Origin: JABJOE01 sp964344145
GTDB lineage: Bacteria > Patescibacteriota > Patescibacteriia > UBA9934
Assembly (NCBI GenBank): GCA_964344145.1
Contig: CAYFME010000005.1
Coordinates: 1-64,000 of the forward strand
Direction of reading: 5' to 3'
Length of the DNA stretch: 64,000 nt
The position numbers and the translations under genes were made by a program. Positions 1 to 7,892 of the stretch are shown here, piece by piece. The notes under the pieces were generated by a model. The model saw nothing but the letters and a program-made list of their open reading frames with translations. It searched no databases and had not been told where the DNA came from. How positions within the stretch are numbered: position 1 is the first letter of the stretch; every line of letters begins with the position of its first letter.

Positions 1-591
1 TACAGCGCCTGGGATCAGGACTGCGACGGGGACTGGGACAAGGCAGGGGAGTCGGTGTCCACGGATGCCGGAACCTTCACCTTCGACAGCTCGGCCGTCA
101 ACCTCTTCTCTGACGAAGAGGGAGACTCGACCTTCGAGGGCGGTACGTCCAACTGGAGCGTGTACACGAGCACCTCGGGCCTCTCGGCCCCGGGCATCAG
201 CGACGTCACCTACACCTCCTATCCGGAGGCCGGTGACTTCCCCTCGATGGAGCTCCTGTACCCGTCTTCGGGCCAGGGGGTCGACAACGAGGCACTGATC
301 AGCTCTGGCTTCTCCGTGTCCTCGGGGGTCGACTACGCCGTGTGCTGCGTGATCGTCAACGACGGCTCGAACAACCAGAGCCTGCGCATCTGGACCAAGA
401 CCGGCTATGACGCCGGTGGTACCGACTACCTGTACAACAGCTCCATCGTCGCTGGGACCGAGAACTACATCTGTGGCGCTTGGACAGCCTCCTCGTCCAC
501 CACCGAGTACATCGTCCTCTCCAGTGGCAACTGGACTTCCACCCAGGCCGGCGCCTTCACCCACTGCGCCGTGGGCGAGGGGAGTCTCTAG
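1..591 (+). CDS. GC-rich Asp/Ser/Thr-rich secreted protein, 3' part
   Basis: The frame is open from base 1 to a TAG stop at 589-591, so this is the last 196 residues of a longer protein cut by the window edge. The first visible residues carry a DQDCDGDWD motif, the kind of calcium-binding Asp loop seen in thrombospondin type-3 and MopE-like proteins. The rest is rich in Ser, Thr, Gly and Tyr with a few Cys and looks like an extracellular beta-sandwich domain. Third codon positions are almost all G or C, unlike the next gene at 690. It therefore belongs with the other GC-rich islands of the window (4828, 26385, 39838, 56711, 57940). Function is unknown; surface location is inferred from composition. 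Confidence 0.6.
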   Translation, partial: YSAWDQDCDGDWDKAGESVSTDAGTFTFDSSAVNLFSDEEGDSTFEGGTSNWSVYTSTSGLSAPGISDVTYTSYPEAGDFPSMELLYPSSGQGVDNEALISSGFSVSSGVDYAVCCVIVNDGSNNQSLRIWTKTGYDAGGTDYLYNSSIVAGTENYICGAWTASSSTTEYIVLSSGNWTSTQAGAFTHCAVGEGSL

Positions 592-611
592 CGAGATCAC
601 GCGCGTTCGTG

Positions 612-664
612 CGACCCTGTGTCACCTGACCTCTCCCTTGCGAGAGCGACGGTGGCCAGGGTCG
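612..664 (+). terminator. terminator hairpin after the GC-rich gene
   Basis: CGACCCTG (612-619) pairs with CAGGGTCG (657-664). CTCTC (631-635) pairs with GAGAG (642-646) inside it. A T-rich stretch follows (665-675). It ends about 14 bases before the -10 box of the next gene. Confidence 0.55.
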
Positions 665-674
665 TTGTGCTTTC

Positions 675-683
675 TGATATACT
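675..683 (+). promoter_or_regulatory. extended -10 promoter of the gene at 690
   Basis: TG (675-676) plus TATACT (678-683) forms an extended -10 box. No good -35 is visible at the expected place. The ATG is only six bases beyond the box, so the mRNA should be leaderless. Confidence 0.5.
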
Positions 684-689
684 TAGACC

Positions 690-2219
690 ATGTCTGATCT
701 GCGAGAGATCTATCGTTCCAGTGATGAGTACGCGCACGTCGCAAGTATCGCCTTGTTCGGCGTTGCGATTGGCGTTCTTTTGATCATGATTTACTCCTCC
801 GCGTCGCTTGTGCTGGGCGCACTCGCGGGCGTGGCGATCCTTGTGCTGAGTTTCTTGCGCCCCACTTGGGCCTTGTTTGCGTTACTACTGTACTTGCCGT
901 TTGAGCCATTTTTGTTGAAATGGGTGCCGGATGATTTATATGTTTACGCACGCTACGCATCTGAAGGGGTGATTTATCTTCTTGTTGCATCAACAATTTG
1001 GAAACGATTGACCGGCCAGATCAAATGGGCAACGAGTCCGATTGATCTTCCGTTTATTGGATTGATCGTTGTCGCAGCCGCCTCGGCACTCGTGAACCTC
1101 GTGGACGTGAGCGACGCTTTGCTTGGTTTCCGTCAAATCATTCGATTCATCCTGCTGTTTTTCGTGATCGTTCATCTAGCTCCATCAAAGGAATGGATTA
1201 AGCGCACGCTTTTCGGTCTGTTTGTTGTGCTGGGTATTCAGATCATTCTTGGATACGGACAAGTCTTTTTTGGCGAACCCGTCGATACCTTCTTATTGCC
1301 TACAGTCAGTCGTTCATTTGGTGAGATTCAGTTGACTTCAGGCACGGCTCAGTTTTGGGATTACGGGCAGCGTATTTTCGGAACGATGGGTCGTTATGAT
1401 CGCCTTGGAACATTCATGGCGTTCATGTTGTTGATCGGTCTTGCGATGTTGTATGAGAAAACGTTGCGCAAGAAGTATGGTTGGCTTGGTTGGGGATTTT
1501 TAATCGCGTTACCGGCGCTCGCCTTCACGTACTCGCGATCATCGTGGTTTGGGTTTGTCCTTGGGGCGCTGTTTATCGCGCTGTGGGCAAAACGCGACAA
1601 GCGCATTGCCTGGGGTGTTGGGTTTGCTGGAGGATTACTGCTGTTTTATCTGGCGGTTTCAGGATTGGTGATCGACACATTGCTCGAGGTCCCAGACCAG
1701 AATCTGACTGAGCGATTCTTTGAAGCGTTTTCCTATGAGCGTTGGCGCAGCGAGTACTACGGACTTGGGCGCATGTATTGGATTGTGGAGACGGTCGCGA
1801 CCGTGATACCGGCGTCGCCTGTGTTTGGTCATGGGCCGGGAATGTTTGGCGGCGGAGCGGCAGCGGCACTTGGGAATGCCTATGTCTATGACACCCTCGG
1901 GCTCCCATTTGGCGTGTACGGAACAGAAGGGTACATTGACAACAACTGGTTCAGCCTGTGGGGAGAAATCGGAACGCTTGGACTTGCGGTGTATCTCTGG
2001 ATGTACGTCGTTCTATTCCTGAGCTGTGTGCGGGTGTGGCGTGCGTCAAAAGATCCGATGACGCGCGCGTTGGCGCTCGGCGTGGCAGCAGGGATGATTG
2101 CTATTACGCTCAATGCCTTTTTGGCAACATTCTTAGAAGTCAGAACGCTTGCCGCGTACTTATGGGTGATGGGTGGCGCGGTTGTGGTGCTTGGAAAACG
2201 CGAAAAGATTCTCGAGTGA
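690..2219 (+). CDS. O-antigen ligase/polymerase-like membrane protein
   Basis: 509-residue polytopic membrane protein with about ten to twelve hydrophobic helices. It has the layout of the O-antigen ligase (Wzy/WaaL, PF04932) family: a helix ending in TYSRSSW around residue 280, followed by a long outer loop carrying GHGPGMFGG. Family members join or polymerise lipid-linked sugars on the outer face of the membrane. The gene is followed at one base distance by a glycosyltransferase (2221), so both probably act in surface glycan assembly. The start is set by the TATACT box six bases upstream. Substrate cannot be told from sequence. Confidence 0.75.
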   Translation: MSDLREIYRSSDEYAHVASIALFGVAIGVLLIMIYSSASLVLGALAGVAILVLSFLRPTWALFALLLYLPFEPFLLKWVPDDLYVYARYASEGVIYLLVASTIWKRLTGQIKWATSPIDLPFIGLIVVAAASALVNLVDVSDALLGFRQIIRFILLFFVIVHLAPSKEWIKRTLFGLFVVLGIQIILGYGQVFFGEPVDTFLLPTVSRSFGEIQLTSGTAQFWDYGQRIFGTMGRYDRLGTFMAFMLLIGLAMLYEKTLRKKYGWLGWGFLIALPALAFTYSRSSWFGFVLGALFIALWAKRDKRIAWGVGFAGGLLLFYLAVSGLVIDTLLEVPDQNLTERFFEAFSYERWRSEYYGLGRMYWIVETVATVIPASPVFGHGPGMFGGGAAAALGNAYVYDTLGLPFGVYGTEGYIDNNWFSLWGEIGTLGLAVYLWMYVVLFLSCVRVWRASKDPMTRALALGVAAGMIAITLNAFLATFLEVRTLAAYLWVMGGAVVVLGKREKILE

Positions 2220-2220
2220 T

Positions 2221-3447
2221 ATGAGGATTATACATGCGCATAAGTATTACTACATGCGCGCTGGGGCTGAGCGGTTTCAGCTGGACATGATGGATATGCA
2301 AGAGCGCGCTGGCCATGCGGTCGCGCCGTTTGCTATGCATTATCCTAAGAATCTGCCATCTGCTTGGTCAGAGTATTTCGTCAGTGAAGTGAATACGGAG
2401 GGGCGTGTTGGTTATGGATTGGGGGCATTGCGTCAGTTCGGTCGCGCGCTCTGGTCGCGCGAGGCGTATAAGCAGATGAGCAAACTGATTGATGCCTTTG
2501 AGCCAGACATCGTTCATATCCATAACATCTACACGCATCTTTCGCCGTCTATTTTGAAGGCATGCGCGCGCCACAATATTCCCGTCGTCATGAGTGTGCA
2601 TGATTATGGATTGATCAGTGCCAATTATTCTCTTTGGGATGCCTATCATGATGAACCGATGGACCTGAATCACTTCGGACTGTTCGCAACAGCTCGTACG
2701 CGGTTCATGAAAGGTTCCTATTTGGCGACGTTTGCACTGGAGGCGATTAACCGCTGGCATCATGTTTGGCGTTCCTATGATCGTCGCATTGATCGTTATC
2801 ACGCAATTTCGTATTTTATTGCTGATGTGATGACACGTGCTGGATACAATCCAAAGAAGATGACCATGCATCATTCGTTCACACAGCCGATCAAGGCTCA
2901 ACGTACAGAGGATAAGGGTTACGTTCTTTACATCGGTCGTCTTGAACGATACAAGGGCGTGCATACGTTGATTGAAGCGATGCGGGCGTTTCCAGATGTT
3001 GAGTTGAAGGTCGCGGGAACGGGGTCGTATGAGAAAGAGCTGCGTGATTTGGTAGCCGACGATCAGAACGTGACGTTTGAAGGGTTTGTGTCAGGGCAGG
3101 CACTGGAAGACTTGCGTGCCGGTGCGCGCGTGATGGTCGCTCCTTCGATTTGGCATGAAGTGCTTGGGCTGGTCGCGATTGAGGCAATGTCTGTTGGTGT
3201 GCCTGTGATCGTGAGCGACCACGGTGGTTTGCGAGAGATGGTTGAGGATGGCGTGAGCGGATCAGTGTTCCGCGCGGGTGATGTCGACGCACTCAAGCAA
3301 TCTCTTGAGCCGTTTGTGCACGACGCGTCCTTTGCGGCATCGATGGGGGAGGCGGCATACGCTCGAGCAAAAGAAATCGTTGATCCGGAGCGATTATATG
3401 GCCAAATTATGGACCTGTATGACCAGGTGATTAGGTCAAGGGTCTAA
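2221..3447 (+). CDS. glycosyltransferase family 4
   Basis: 408 residues starting at ATG 2221, one base after the upstream TGA. A longer in-frame start inside the previous gene is less likely because the GT-B fold begins MRIIHAHKYY. The N-terminal acceptor domain holds HIHNIYTH. The C-terminal nucleotide-sugar domain holds YIGRLERYKGVHTLIEA and the EX7E-type motif EVLGLVAIE near residue 320. Such retaining enzymes transfer sugars from nucleotide donors at the cytoplasmic membrane face. It is coupled to the ligase-like gene at 690 and ends at a strong terminator, so the pair is one unit for surface glycan synthesis. Confidence 0.85.
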   Translation: MRIIHAHKYYYMRAGAERFQLDMMDMQERAGHAVAPFAMHYPKNLPSAWSEYFVSEVNTEGRVGYGLGALRQFGRALWSREAYKQMSKLIDAFEPDIVHIHNIYTHLSPSILKACARHNIPVVMSVHDYGLISANYSLWDAYHDEPMDLNHFGLFATARTRFMKGSYLATFALEAINRWHHVWRSYDRRIDRYHAISYFIADVMTRAGYNPKKMTMHHSFTQPIKAQRTEDKGYVLYIGRLERYKGVHTLIEAMRAFPDVELKVAGTGSYEKELRDLVADDQNVTFEGFVSGQALEDLRAGARVMVAPSIWHEVLGLVAIEAMSVGVPVIVSDHGGLREMVEDGVSGSVFRAGDVDALKQSLEPFVHDASFAASMGEAAYARAKEIVDPERLYGQIMDLYDQVIRSRV

Positions 3448-3466
3448 CTTAATAAACTGGGGATAA

Positions 3467-3500
3467 ACAAGAAAAACGGCTAATTACAGCCGTTTCTTGT
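3467..3500 (+). terminator. rho-independent terminator
   Basis: ACAAGAAA and ACGGCT in the left arm pair with AGCCGTTTCTTGT in the right arm, followed by ATTTTTTGTT. It closes the 690-3447 unit. Confidence 0.85.
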
Positions 3501-3534
3501 ATTTTTTGTTGTGGAAGCGCGGTGGATCAATTCC

Positions 3535-3563
3535 TTGACATAAACGGACCTTTTTGCTAAGTT
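3535..3563 (+). promoter_or_regulatory. promoter of the GT4 gene at 3574, T-tract type
   Basis: TTGACA (3535-3540), 17-base spacer ending CTTTTTGC, TAAGTT (3558-3563). The ATG lies ten bases after the -10 box, leaving a very short leader. Confidence 0.8.
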
Positions 3564-3573
3564 CGCACGTTCT

Positions 3574-4734
3574 ATGAGGATTGCCATGATTGGACAAAAG
3601 GGCCTCCCGTCTTTGCACGGAGGGATCGAAACGCACGTCGAGAACCTCTCGACGCGTTTGGTGCGCGAAGGTCACGATGTGACTGTGTACGCGCGTCCTT
3701 GGTATTCACCAGGCAAGTCTGATCGTTACAACGGTGTGCGCATTGTGCGTCTTCCGTCGCTTCATACAAAACATTTGGACGCCATCACCCACACCTTCTT
3801 CGCTCTCATCCACGCATGTTTGATCAGTGCGCCAGATGTCATTCACGTGCATGGCGTCGGTCCGTCGTTGCTCGCGTGGGTCGCCCGATTGCTTTCGCCA
3901 TCCAGTGTGGTCGTCACGACCTTCCACTGTATCGACCGCGAGCACGGAAAGTGGGGTGCCTTTGCGCGATGGGCGCTGCATACGGGAGAGAAGATGTGTG
4001 TGAACAATCCGCACCAGACGATCGCAGTTTCCAAAACCCTCTGTAACTATATTGAAGTGGCCTATGGCAAACGTGCCCATTATATTCCAAATGGTATTGC
4101 TCCAGTGCGGGCAACCACGAACGATGTGGTCTTGCATCCGTTCGGGCTTCGATCGAACCAGTACGTTGCCATGGTTTCGCGCCTTGTGCCGCACAAGGGG
4201 GCGCATGTTCTGATTGATGCGTGGAAGCGCGCAACGCGTAAGCGTCCAGATTTGTTCCGCGATTTGAAGCTGGCGATTGTTGGAGATTCGGCGTTTACCG
4301 ACGACTACGTTCGCAAGCTTAAAAATCTTGCGGGTGCTGATGATTCGATTGTCTTTACCGGCTACCAGCGCGGTGACGCTCTGCAGTCGTTGTTTGCTGG
4401 AGCAAAGTGTATTGTGCATCCGTCGCACTCCGAGGGAATGCCCATCGCGGTGCTTGAGGCGATGAGTTATGGAAAGGCGGTGCTGGCATCAGACATTCCA
4501 GAGAACAAAGAGGTCGTTGAGGAGCACGGAATGCTCTTTAGCACCGGTGATGCCGATGATCTCGCACGTCAGTTGATTGCCCTTATCTCAGACGAGATGC
4601 ACATGGCGTCGCTTGGTCATAGCGCTCGCGTATTCGTAGAAGGTGACTTCAACTGGGACGACATTGCCAAGGAGACCCTGCGTGTGTACGAAGCGCACGT
4701 CGTCTCCCGCCACGGTGAATTCGCAACAAATTAA
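3574..4734 (+). CDS. glycosyltransferase family 4 (paralogue of 48077)
   Basis: 386 residues, GT-B fold. It begins MRIAMIGQKG, as does the protein at 48077. Both also share DVIH.HGVGPS, TTFH and the donor-site motif EGxPxxVLEAMSYG, so they are close paralogues. The Gly-rich start and GGIETHVENLS match acceptor-side loops of GT4 mannosyl/glucosyl transferases. It has its own T-tract promoter and ends at a hairpin that also holds the next promoter, so it is monocistronic. Likely role is surface polysaccharide or protein glycan synthesis; donor and acceptor are unknown. Confidence 0.85.
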   Translation: MRIAMIGQKGLPSLHGGIETHVENLSTRLVREGHDVTVYARPWYSPGKSDRYNGVRIVRLPSLHTKHLDAITHTFFALIHACLISAPDVIHVHGVGPSLLAWVARLLSPSSVVVTTFHCIDREHGKWGAFARWALHTGEKMCVNNPHQTIAVSKTLCNYIEVAYGKRAHYIPNGIAPVRATTNDVVLHPFGLRSNQYVAMVSRLVPHKGAHVLIDAWKRATRKRPDLFRDLKLAIVGDSAFTDDYVRKLKNLAGADDSIVFTGYQRGDALQSLFAGAKCIVHPSHSEGMPIAVLEAMSYGKAVLASDIPENKEVVEEHGMLFSTGDADDLARQLIALISDEMHMASLGHSARVFVEGDFNWDDIAKETLRVYEAHVVSRHGEFATN

Positions 4735-4738
4735 GAGC

Positions 4739-4774
4739 AAAAACATCCGCATGCATTGACAGACGGGTGTTTTT
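4739..4774 (+). terminator. terminator hairpin with an embedded promoter -35
   Basis: AAAACATCCG (4740-4749) pairs with CGGGTGTTTT (4764-4773), one G-U pair, followed by more T. The loop contains TTGACA (4756-4761), the -35 box of the next gene. Confidence 0.65.
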
Positions 4775-4784
4775 GTTATACGCT
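4756..4784 (+). promoter_or_regulatory. promoter of GC-rich gene 4828
   Basis: TTGACA (4756-4761), 17-base spacer with TTTTT, TACGCT (4779-4784). TATACG at 4777-4782 with a 15-base spacer is an alternative -10. The -35 box is inside the upstream terminator loop. Confidence 0.65.
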
Positions 4785-4827
4785 CGTTGACCAGCAAACA
4801 GCCCCATGCCGGGGCGAAGGAGTTCTT

Positions 4828-5817
4828 GTGAGCTGGAGTGTCCTGTTCTTCCTCCTCAAGTGCAGCGTCAGCGCGGCGGAGGGTGTGCCCAATCGCGCCA
4901 AGGTCAGCGAGCCCAAGCCGGACATCACCGGTGGCGTCACGATGGTGATCGACCACAAGTGGCGCTGCGGCTTCGCGCTGTTGCGCCAGTGCGTCGCCCA
5001 CCAGTACGTCAACCCGGACGGCACGACGACCCCCGCGCTCGGGCTCGGCGGCGCCGGCGGCGCTCGCAAGGCCGACAACCCCGACGGCACGCCCGGTGCG
5101 TGGATCAACGGCTACCTGTTCGGCGGCGACTTGGTGACGGATGACCGCTACCTGATCACCGACGACGGCTGGATCGGCCCCTTCGACGCGTTCGTCGACT
5201 TCGGGTGGATGGAGCCCTTCGAGATCGTGGACCGCAGCTACTTCGGCGCCATCAAGCGTGGCGACAAGCAGGCGGCGTTCTGGGGTCGCTGGGTGAGCGA
5301 CTGGCGCGACGAGGTCCTCCCGATCGACTACGGTCTGCTGATGGTGCCGTACTACGCCTACCGTGAGGGTAGCGAGTGGTACATCGTGTACGACCCCACC
5401 GACCCGGACGGCAGCGAGCGCTACGGTCCCTTCGAGGCCATCGGCAACCACCGCATCTTCCATGTGCAGGGCAACAAGCCGGCGTTCCAGGCCTTCAACG
5501 GCGAGAGCTGGTGTGGCATCTGGGGCGACGACCGCCCGCCCGCGTGTGGCTTCGACGACGCGCCGAGCCTGTCCTACGGTGATGGCATCATCTTCGAGGG
5601 CCAGATCGACGGTCAGTACACCACCGTGCATCTGCCCGAGGACTCCGACGAGGACATCCGTGTCTGGGTGTACCCGGGAGGTGCGGGGCAGCGCGAGCTC
5701 GTCAACACGTGCAGCGTGTTCCGCGCTCACCTCGAGCCGGCGGAGTACGCCGACATGTGTCCGGACGACGTGCCCGAGCCCGACGCGTTCCTCGTCACCC
5801 CGCCCGACAACCCGTAG
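4828..5817 (+). CDS. GC-rich secreted protein of unknown function
   Basis: 329 residues from GTG 4828. This start is chosen because GAAGGAG lies just upstream and a signal peptide follows at once (MSWSVLFFLLKCSVSA, then AEG); longer in-frame starts would run through the promoter. The mature part is rich in Asp, Gly and Trp with repeated YGPF/GPFDAF and WG-type segments and a few Cys. Its fold is not recognised. Codon use is strongly GC-ending, in contrast to the GT4 gene before it and the PaaX-like gene after it. It has its own promoter and terminator, so it behaves as a self-contained, probably acquired, transcription unit. Confidence 0.65.
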   Translation: MSWSVLFFLLKCSVSAAEGVPNRAKVSEPKPDITGGVTMVIDHKWRCGFALLRQCVAHQYVNPDGTTTPALGLGGAGGARKADNPDGTPGAWINGYLFGGDLVTDDRYLITDDGWIGPFDAFVDFGWMEPFEIVDRSYFGAIKRGDKQAAFWGRWVSDWRDEVLPIDYGLLMVPYYAYREGSEWYIVYDPTDPDGSERYGPFEAIGNHRIFHVQGNKPAFQAFNGESWCGIWGDDRPPACGFDDAPSLSYGDGIIFEGQIDGQYTTVHLPEDSDEDIRVWVYPGGAGQRELVNTCSVFRAHLEPAEYADMCPDDVPEPDAFLVTPPDNP

Positions 5818-5876
5818 CGAAGAAGCTTCGACAGCGTGGCCATCCGTTGGCCAGGTTCTCTAAGTCGCTTCGCTCA

Positions 5877-5908
5877 ACACCCCGCAGCCTACTCGGCTCG
5901 CGGGGTGT
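5877..5908 (+). terminator. GC-rich terminator hairpin
   Basis: ACACCCCGC (5877-5885) pairs perfectly with GCGGGGTGT (5900-5908). There is no clear T-tract. It marks the 3' end of the GC-rich unit. Confidence 0.6.
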
Positions 5909-5953
5909 CGTGCTTCGGTGCTCATTTACGAGGCTTATCCACGGGTGCAAACC

Positions 5954-5969
5954 TTGACCGATCGGTCAA
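5954..5969. repeat. palindrome upstream of PaaX/Cas2-like gene A
   Basis: Perfect 16-base palindrome TTGACCGATCGGTCAA, 70 bases before the ATG of gene A. Its left half resembles a -35 box. The matching site upstream of gene B (40061-40076) is TTGACTGATCAGTCCA, giving the shared pattern TTGACYGATCRGTC. It may be an operator for the encoded winged-helix protein or one end of a mobile unit. Confidence 0.7.
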
Positions 5970-5990
5970 AAAGTGAAACCATAAAAGTAT

Positions 5991-6016
5991 CTCCCATTCG
6001 TTTTACGAGTTGGGAG
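5991..6016 (+). promoter_or_regulatory. leader hairpin of PaaX/Cas2-like gene A
   Basis: CTCCCA-TTCG in the left arm pairs with CGAG-TGGGAG in the right arm, then TTTTATTCTT. It lies between the upstream palindrome and the start codon. Gene B has an analogous CTCCCC/GGGGAG hairpin plus T-tract at 40113-40133, which suggests attenuation or insulation. Confidence 0.45.
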
Positions 6017-6039
6017 TTTTATTCTTGGAGAGAGATTTT

Positions 6040-6558
6040 ATGAGAAAAGGGTCAAAGACGTGGCACGTCTTTTTAGAGGTGTGCGATGGTATTGGTGCTG
6101 TTGGTGGAGAAATGATGCATATGATGGGTCGTCCATCTGTTGCGATGCGATATAGTCATGAAGAGTATATGGAAATGCGCTCGTATTTTGATAAACGAGA
6201 AAAGCGTCAGGCGTTGCAACGTTTGCGACAAAAACAGCTTATAGAGATTGAGAAAGTAGGAAAAAAAGCGTTTATCCATTTAACAGATCAGGGGAGATTG
6301 GAGGCTCTGCGAACGAGGATGTTGGCTTGCAGTGATGATTTGCCATCAGGACAAGTATGTCTTGTCTGCTTTGATATTCCTGAGCATGTTCGAGATGTTC
6401 GTATCGCTTTATGCAGGCTCCTTCGAAAAATTGGGTTCACCTGTGTCCAAAAGAGTGTTTGGGTTTGTGATCGAAACGTCGTAGAAATCATGAAGCGATA
6501 TTTGCAGGAATCTGGCTTAGATAAATGGGCCCGTGTTTATTTGGCTCAGGAAATGTAG
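6040..6558 (+). CDS. PaaX/Cas2-like winged-helix protein A
   Basis: 172 residues from ATG 6040, with GGAGAGA just upstream. Residues about 45-95 look like a winged helix (ALQRLRQKQL, then an LTDQGR wing). Residues about 105-170 match the Cas2-like fold of the PaaX central domain: a first strand ending CFDIPE with the conserved Asp, then an Arg-rich helix, GF, QKSVWV and a last strand. It is clearly homologous to the protein at 40163 (shared KGSxW, CDG, GRPxxAM, EYM, FDIPE, SVWV). No CRISPR array or other cas gene is present. The stop codon lies inside a 40-base perfect palindrome, and another palindrome lies upstream. PaaX relatives are repressors, while Cas2 is a nuclease or structural subunit; which role applies here is open. 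Confidence 0.8.
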   Translation: MRKGSKTWHVFLEVCDGIGAVGGEMMHMMGRPSVAMRYSHEEYMEMRSYFDKREKRQALQRLRQKQLIEIEKVGKKAFIHLTDQGRLEALRTRMLACSDDLPSGQVCLVCFDIPEHVRDVRIALCRLLRKIGFTCVQKSVWVCDRNVVEIMKRYLQESGLDKWARVYLAQEM

Positions 6559-6596
6559 GTTTCAAAACTGTGCCGATCGGCACAGTTTTGAAACCT
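6557..6596. repeat. 40-base perfect palindrome (type I) at the stop of gene A
   Basis: Left half AGGTTTCAAAACTGTGCCGA is the exact reverse complement of the right half, with no loop at the centre. The inner 28 bases (CAAAACTGTGCC and complement) recur at 26235-26262 with one compensated base-pair swap. No long T-tract follows on the + strand, so it is not a standard terminator. Confidence 0.85.
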
Positions 6597-6692
6597 CTTT
6601 TCTCAATACCAGATTGGCTTGCCGCGGCGACTTGCATGACCTGCTCTCACTCTTTTTTGCTAAAGCGACAAAACATTCTTTGTACAAACCGA

Positions 6693-7892
6693 TCAACTGA
6701 ATCTTTTTACGATTTGTTTACTGACAAGCGTTGGGAGCTGCGCGTCCTTCGAGGCAACCTTCTTCAGAGACTTCAGTTGTTCCAATCCGATGTTTCCAAC
6801 AAAAAGCTGTTTCAAGATCTTCTCGCCATGAGCGTCAACCGCCTCTTTCACGTCAAGCAATCCTGATCGGTATAAATGATCACGCAAGAAACCAACGCCA
6901 TAGGTGTTTGCGTTGGTGATGCCGCGATACGCGCGGGCACAAAGTCGCCACGCCGCATCGTTTCCGACGTTTTGCGCATCCTCCGCTCCTGTGGCTGCAG
7001 CGAGTTGCGCGCGAGCCTGCGCAATGGTTGCGAACGTATCTTCAAAGGTTCCTTCCTGCGTGAGCGCGCACGTCCACGCGTCCCAGAATCCCGGTGCATG
7101 CCGCGGCTCTTCTTTACTTAATTGCTGCTGATAATAGATGGCGAGCCCTTCGTCGGTACGCACGTAACCGTTTAAGCCAACGTGCAAGATTTCCAGCGAC
7201 GATCGTCGACCGTTTTCTGTACGCAGCGCATGCACCTCTACCTCGTGCGTAAGAAGACGTGCCGCGCGAGCTTTTGAGATTTGTAGATTTGAAGGGATGG
7301 CAATGACGGGTCGGCGTGCACGTCGGCCACGTGTGATTTTAATAGATGGGCGAGAGGAGAACGTTACTTTCCAGCCATCGATATGATAATGATCGAGTAT
7401 TGCTTGTACCATTTTTTCAAACGCTCTGGCATCGATCGGTTCTTTGTGATTATGAAACGTATGCGCATGCTCGAGCATGCAGCTAAACTCGCGCTCAAGT
7501 TCCTGAACGTCTTGCCGCGGATGACCAAAGAGCTTTTGTGAAAGGTGCGTGACGGTTTGATCGTCACCGTGCGAGATAGCCAGAACAAGTGCCGCACGCA
7601 TGCGCAATTCATCTAACTTTTGATTGTACAGTGCACGGATCCACGTCGGTTTTGCCGGAAGGCGCGATTTGCACGCCTCGACCTCCTCAAGATAGCCCAT
7701 CACGTCAAACGACTGCGCTTCCAGATACGAAAACACCGGAGGCGTTCCCTTGTGGAACCACGCTCGGCGTTGTTCTTTTGCACGCTGCGCATCTTGTCGA
7801 ATAAGTCGGTAAAAGGGAAACGAGGGGAGCTTAAGAAGCTCGGCAAAGAATGCTGCGTCTGTTTTTTCCTTATTCCTCAACCACGCCCCCAT
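6693..7892 (-). CDS. DUF1704 (QEGLA/MATCAP-type) metallocarboxypeptidase
   Basis: 399 residues. HEVEVH at residues 216-221 followed by ALRTENG, and TDEGLA at 246-251, are the zinc and glutamate motifs of the DUF1704 family (PF08014, 'QEGLA' proteins), whose animal members are tubulin tyrosine carboxypeptidases. By analogy it could trim C-terminal residues from a protein or peptide; the bacterial substrate is unknown. No signal peptide or membrane helix is visible, so it is probably cytoplasmic. Its start overlaps the end of the adhesin-like gene 7870-9684 by 23 bases, indicating coupled translation as the last gene of the 11971-6693 operon. Confidence 0.8.
   Translation of the reverse strand: MGAWLRNKEKTDAAFFAELLKLPSFPFYRLIRQDAQRAKEQRRAWFHKGTPPVFSYLEAQSFDVMGYLEEVEACKSRLPAKPTWIRALYNQKLDELRMRAALVLAISHGDDQTVTHLSQKLFGHPRQDVQELEREFSCMLEHAHTFHNHKEPIDARAFEKMVQAILDHYHIDGWKVTFSSRPSIKITRGRRARRPVIAIPSNLQISKARAARLLTHEVEVHALRTENGRRSSLEILHVGLNGYVRTDEGLAIYYQQQLSKEEPRHAPGFWDAWTCALTQEGTFEDTFATIAQARAQLAAATGAEDAQNVGNDAAWRLCARAYRGITNANTYGVGFLRDHLYRSGLLDVKEAVDAHGEKILKQLFVGNIGLEQLKSLKKVASKDAQLPTLVSKQIVKRFS

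Noticed and set aside
4588..5730. Long open minus-strand frame opposite the GC-rich gene at 4828
   Set aside because: It crosses the end of the GT4 gene and the promoter region, and has Val/Ala-rich shadow composition.
6557..6596. Reading the CGATCG palindromes simply as transcription terminators
   Set aside because: They lack central loops and proper T-tracts, separate terminators often lie nearby, and copies correlate with the PaaX/Cas2-like genes. A terminator side role cannot be excluded.
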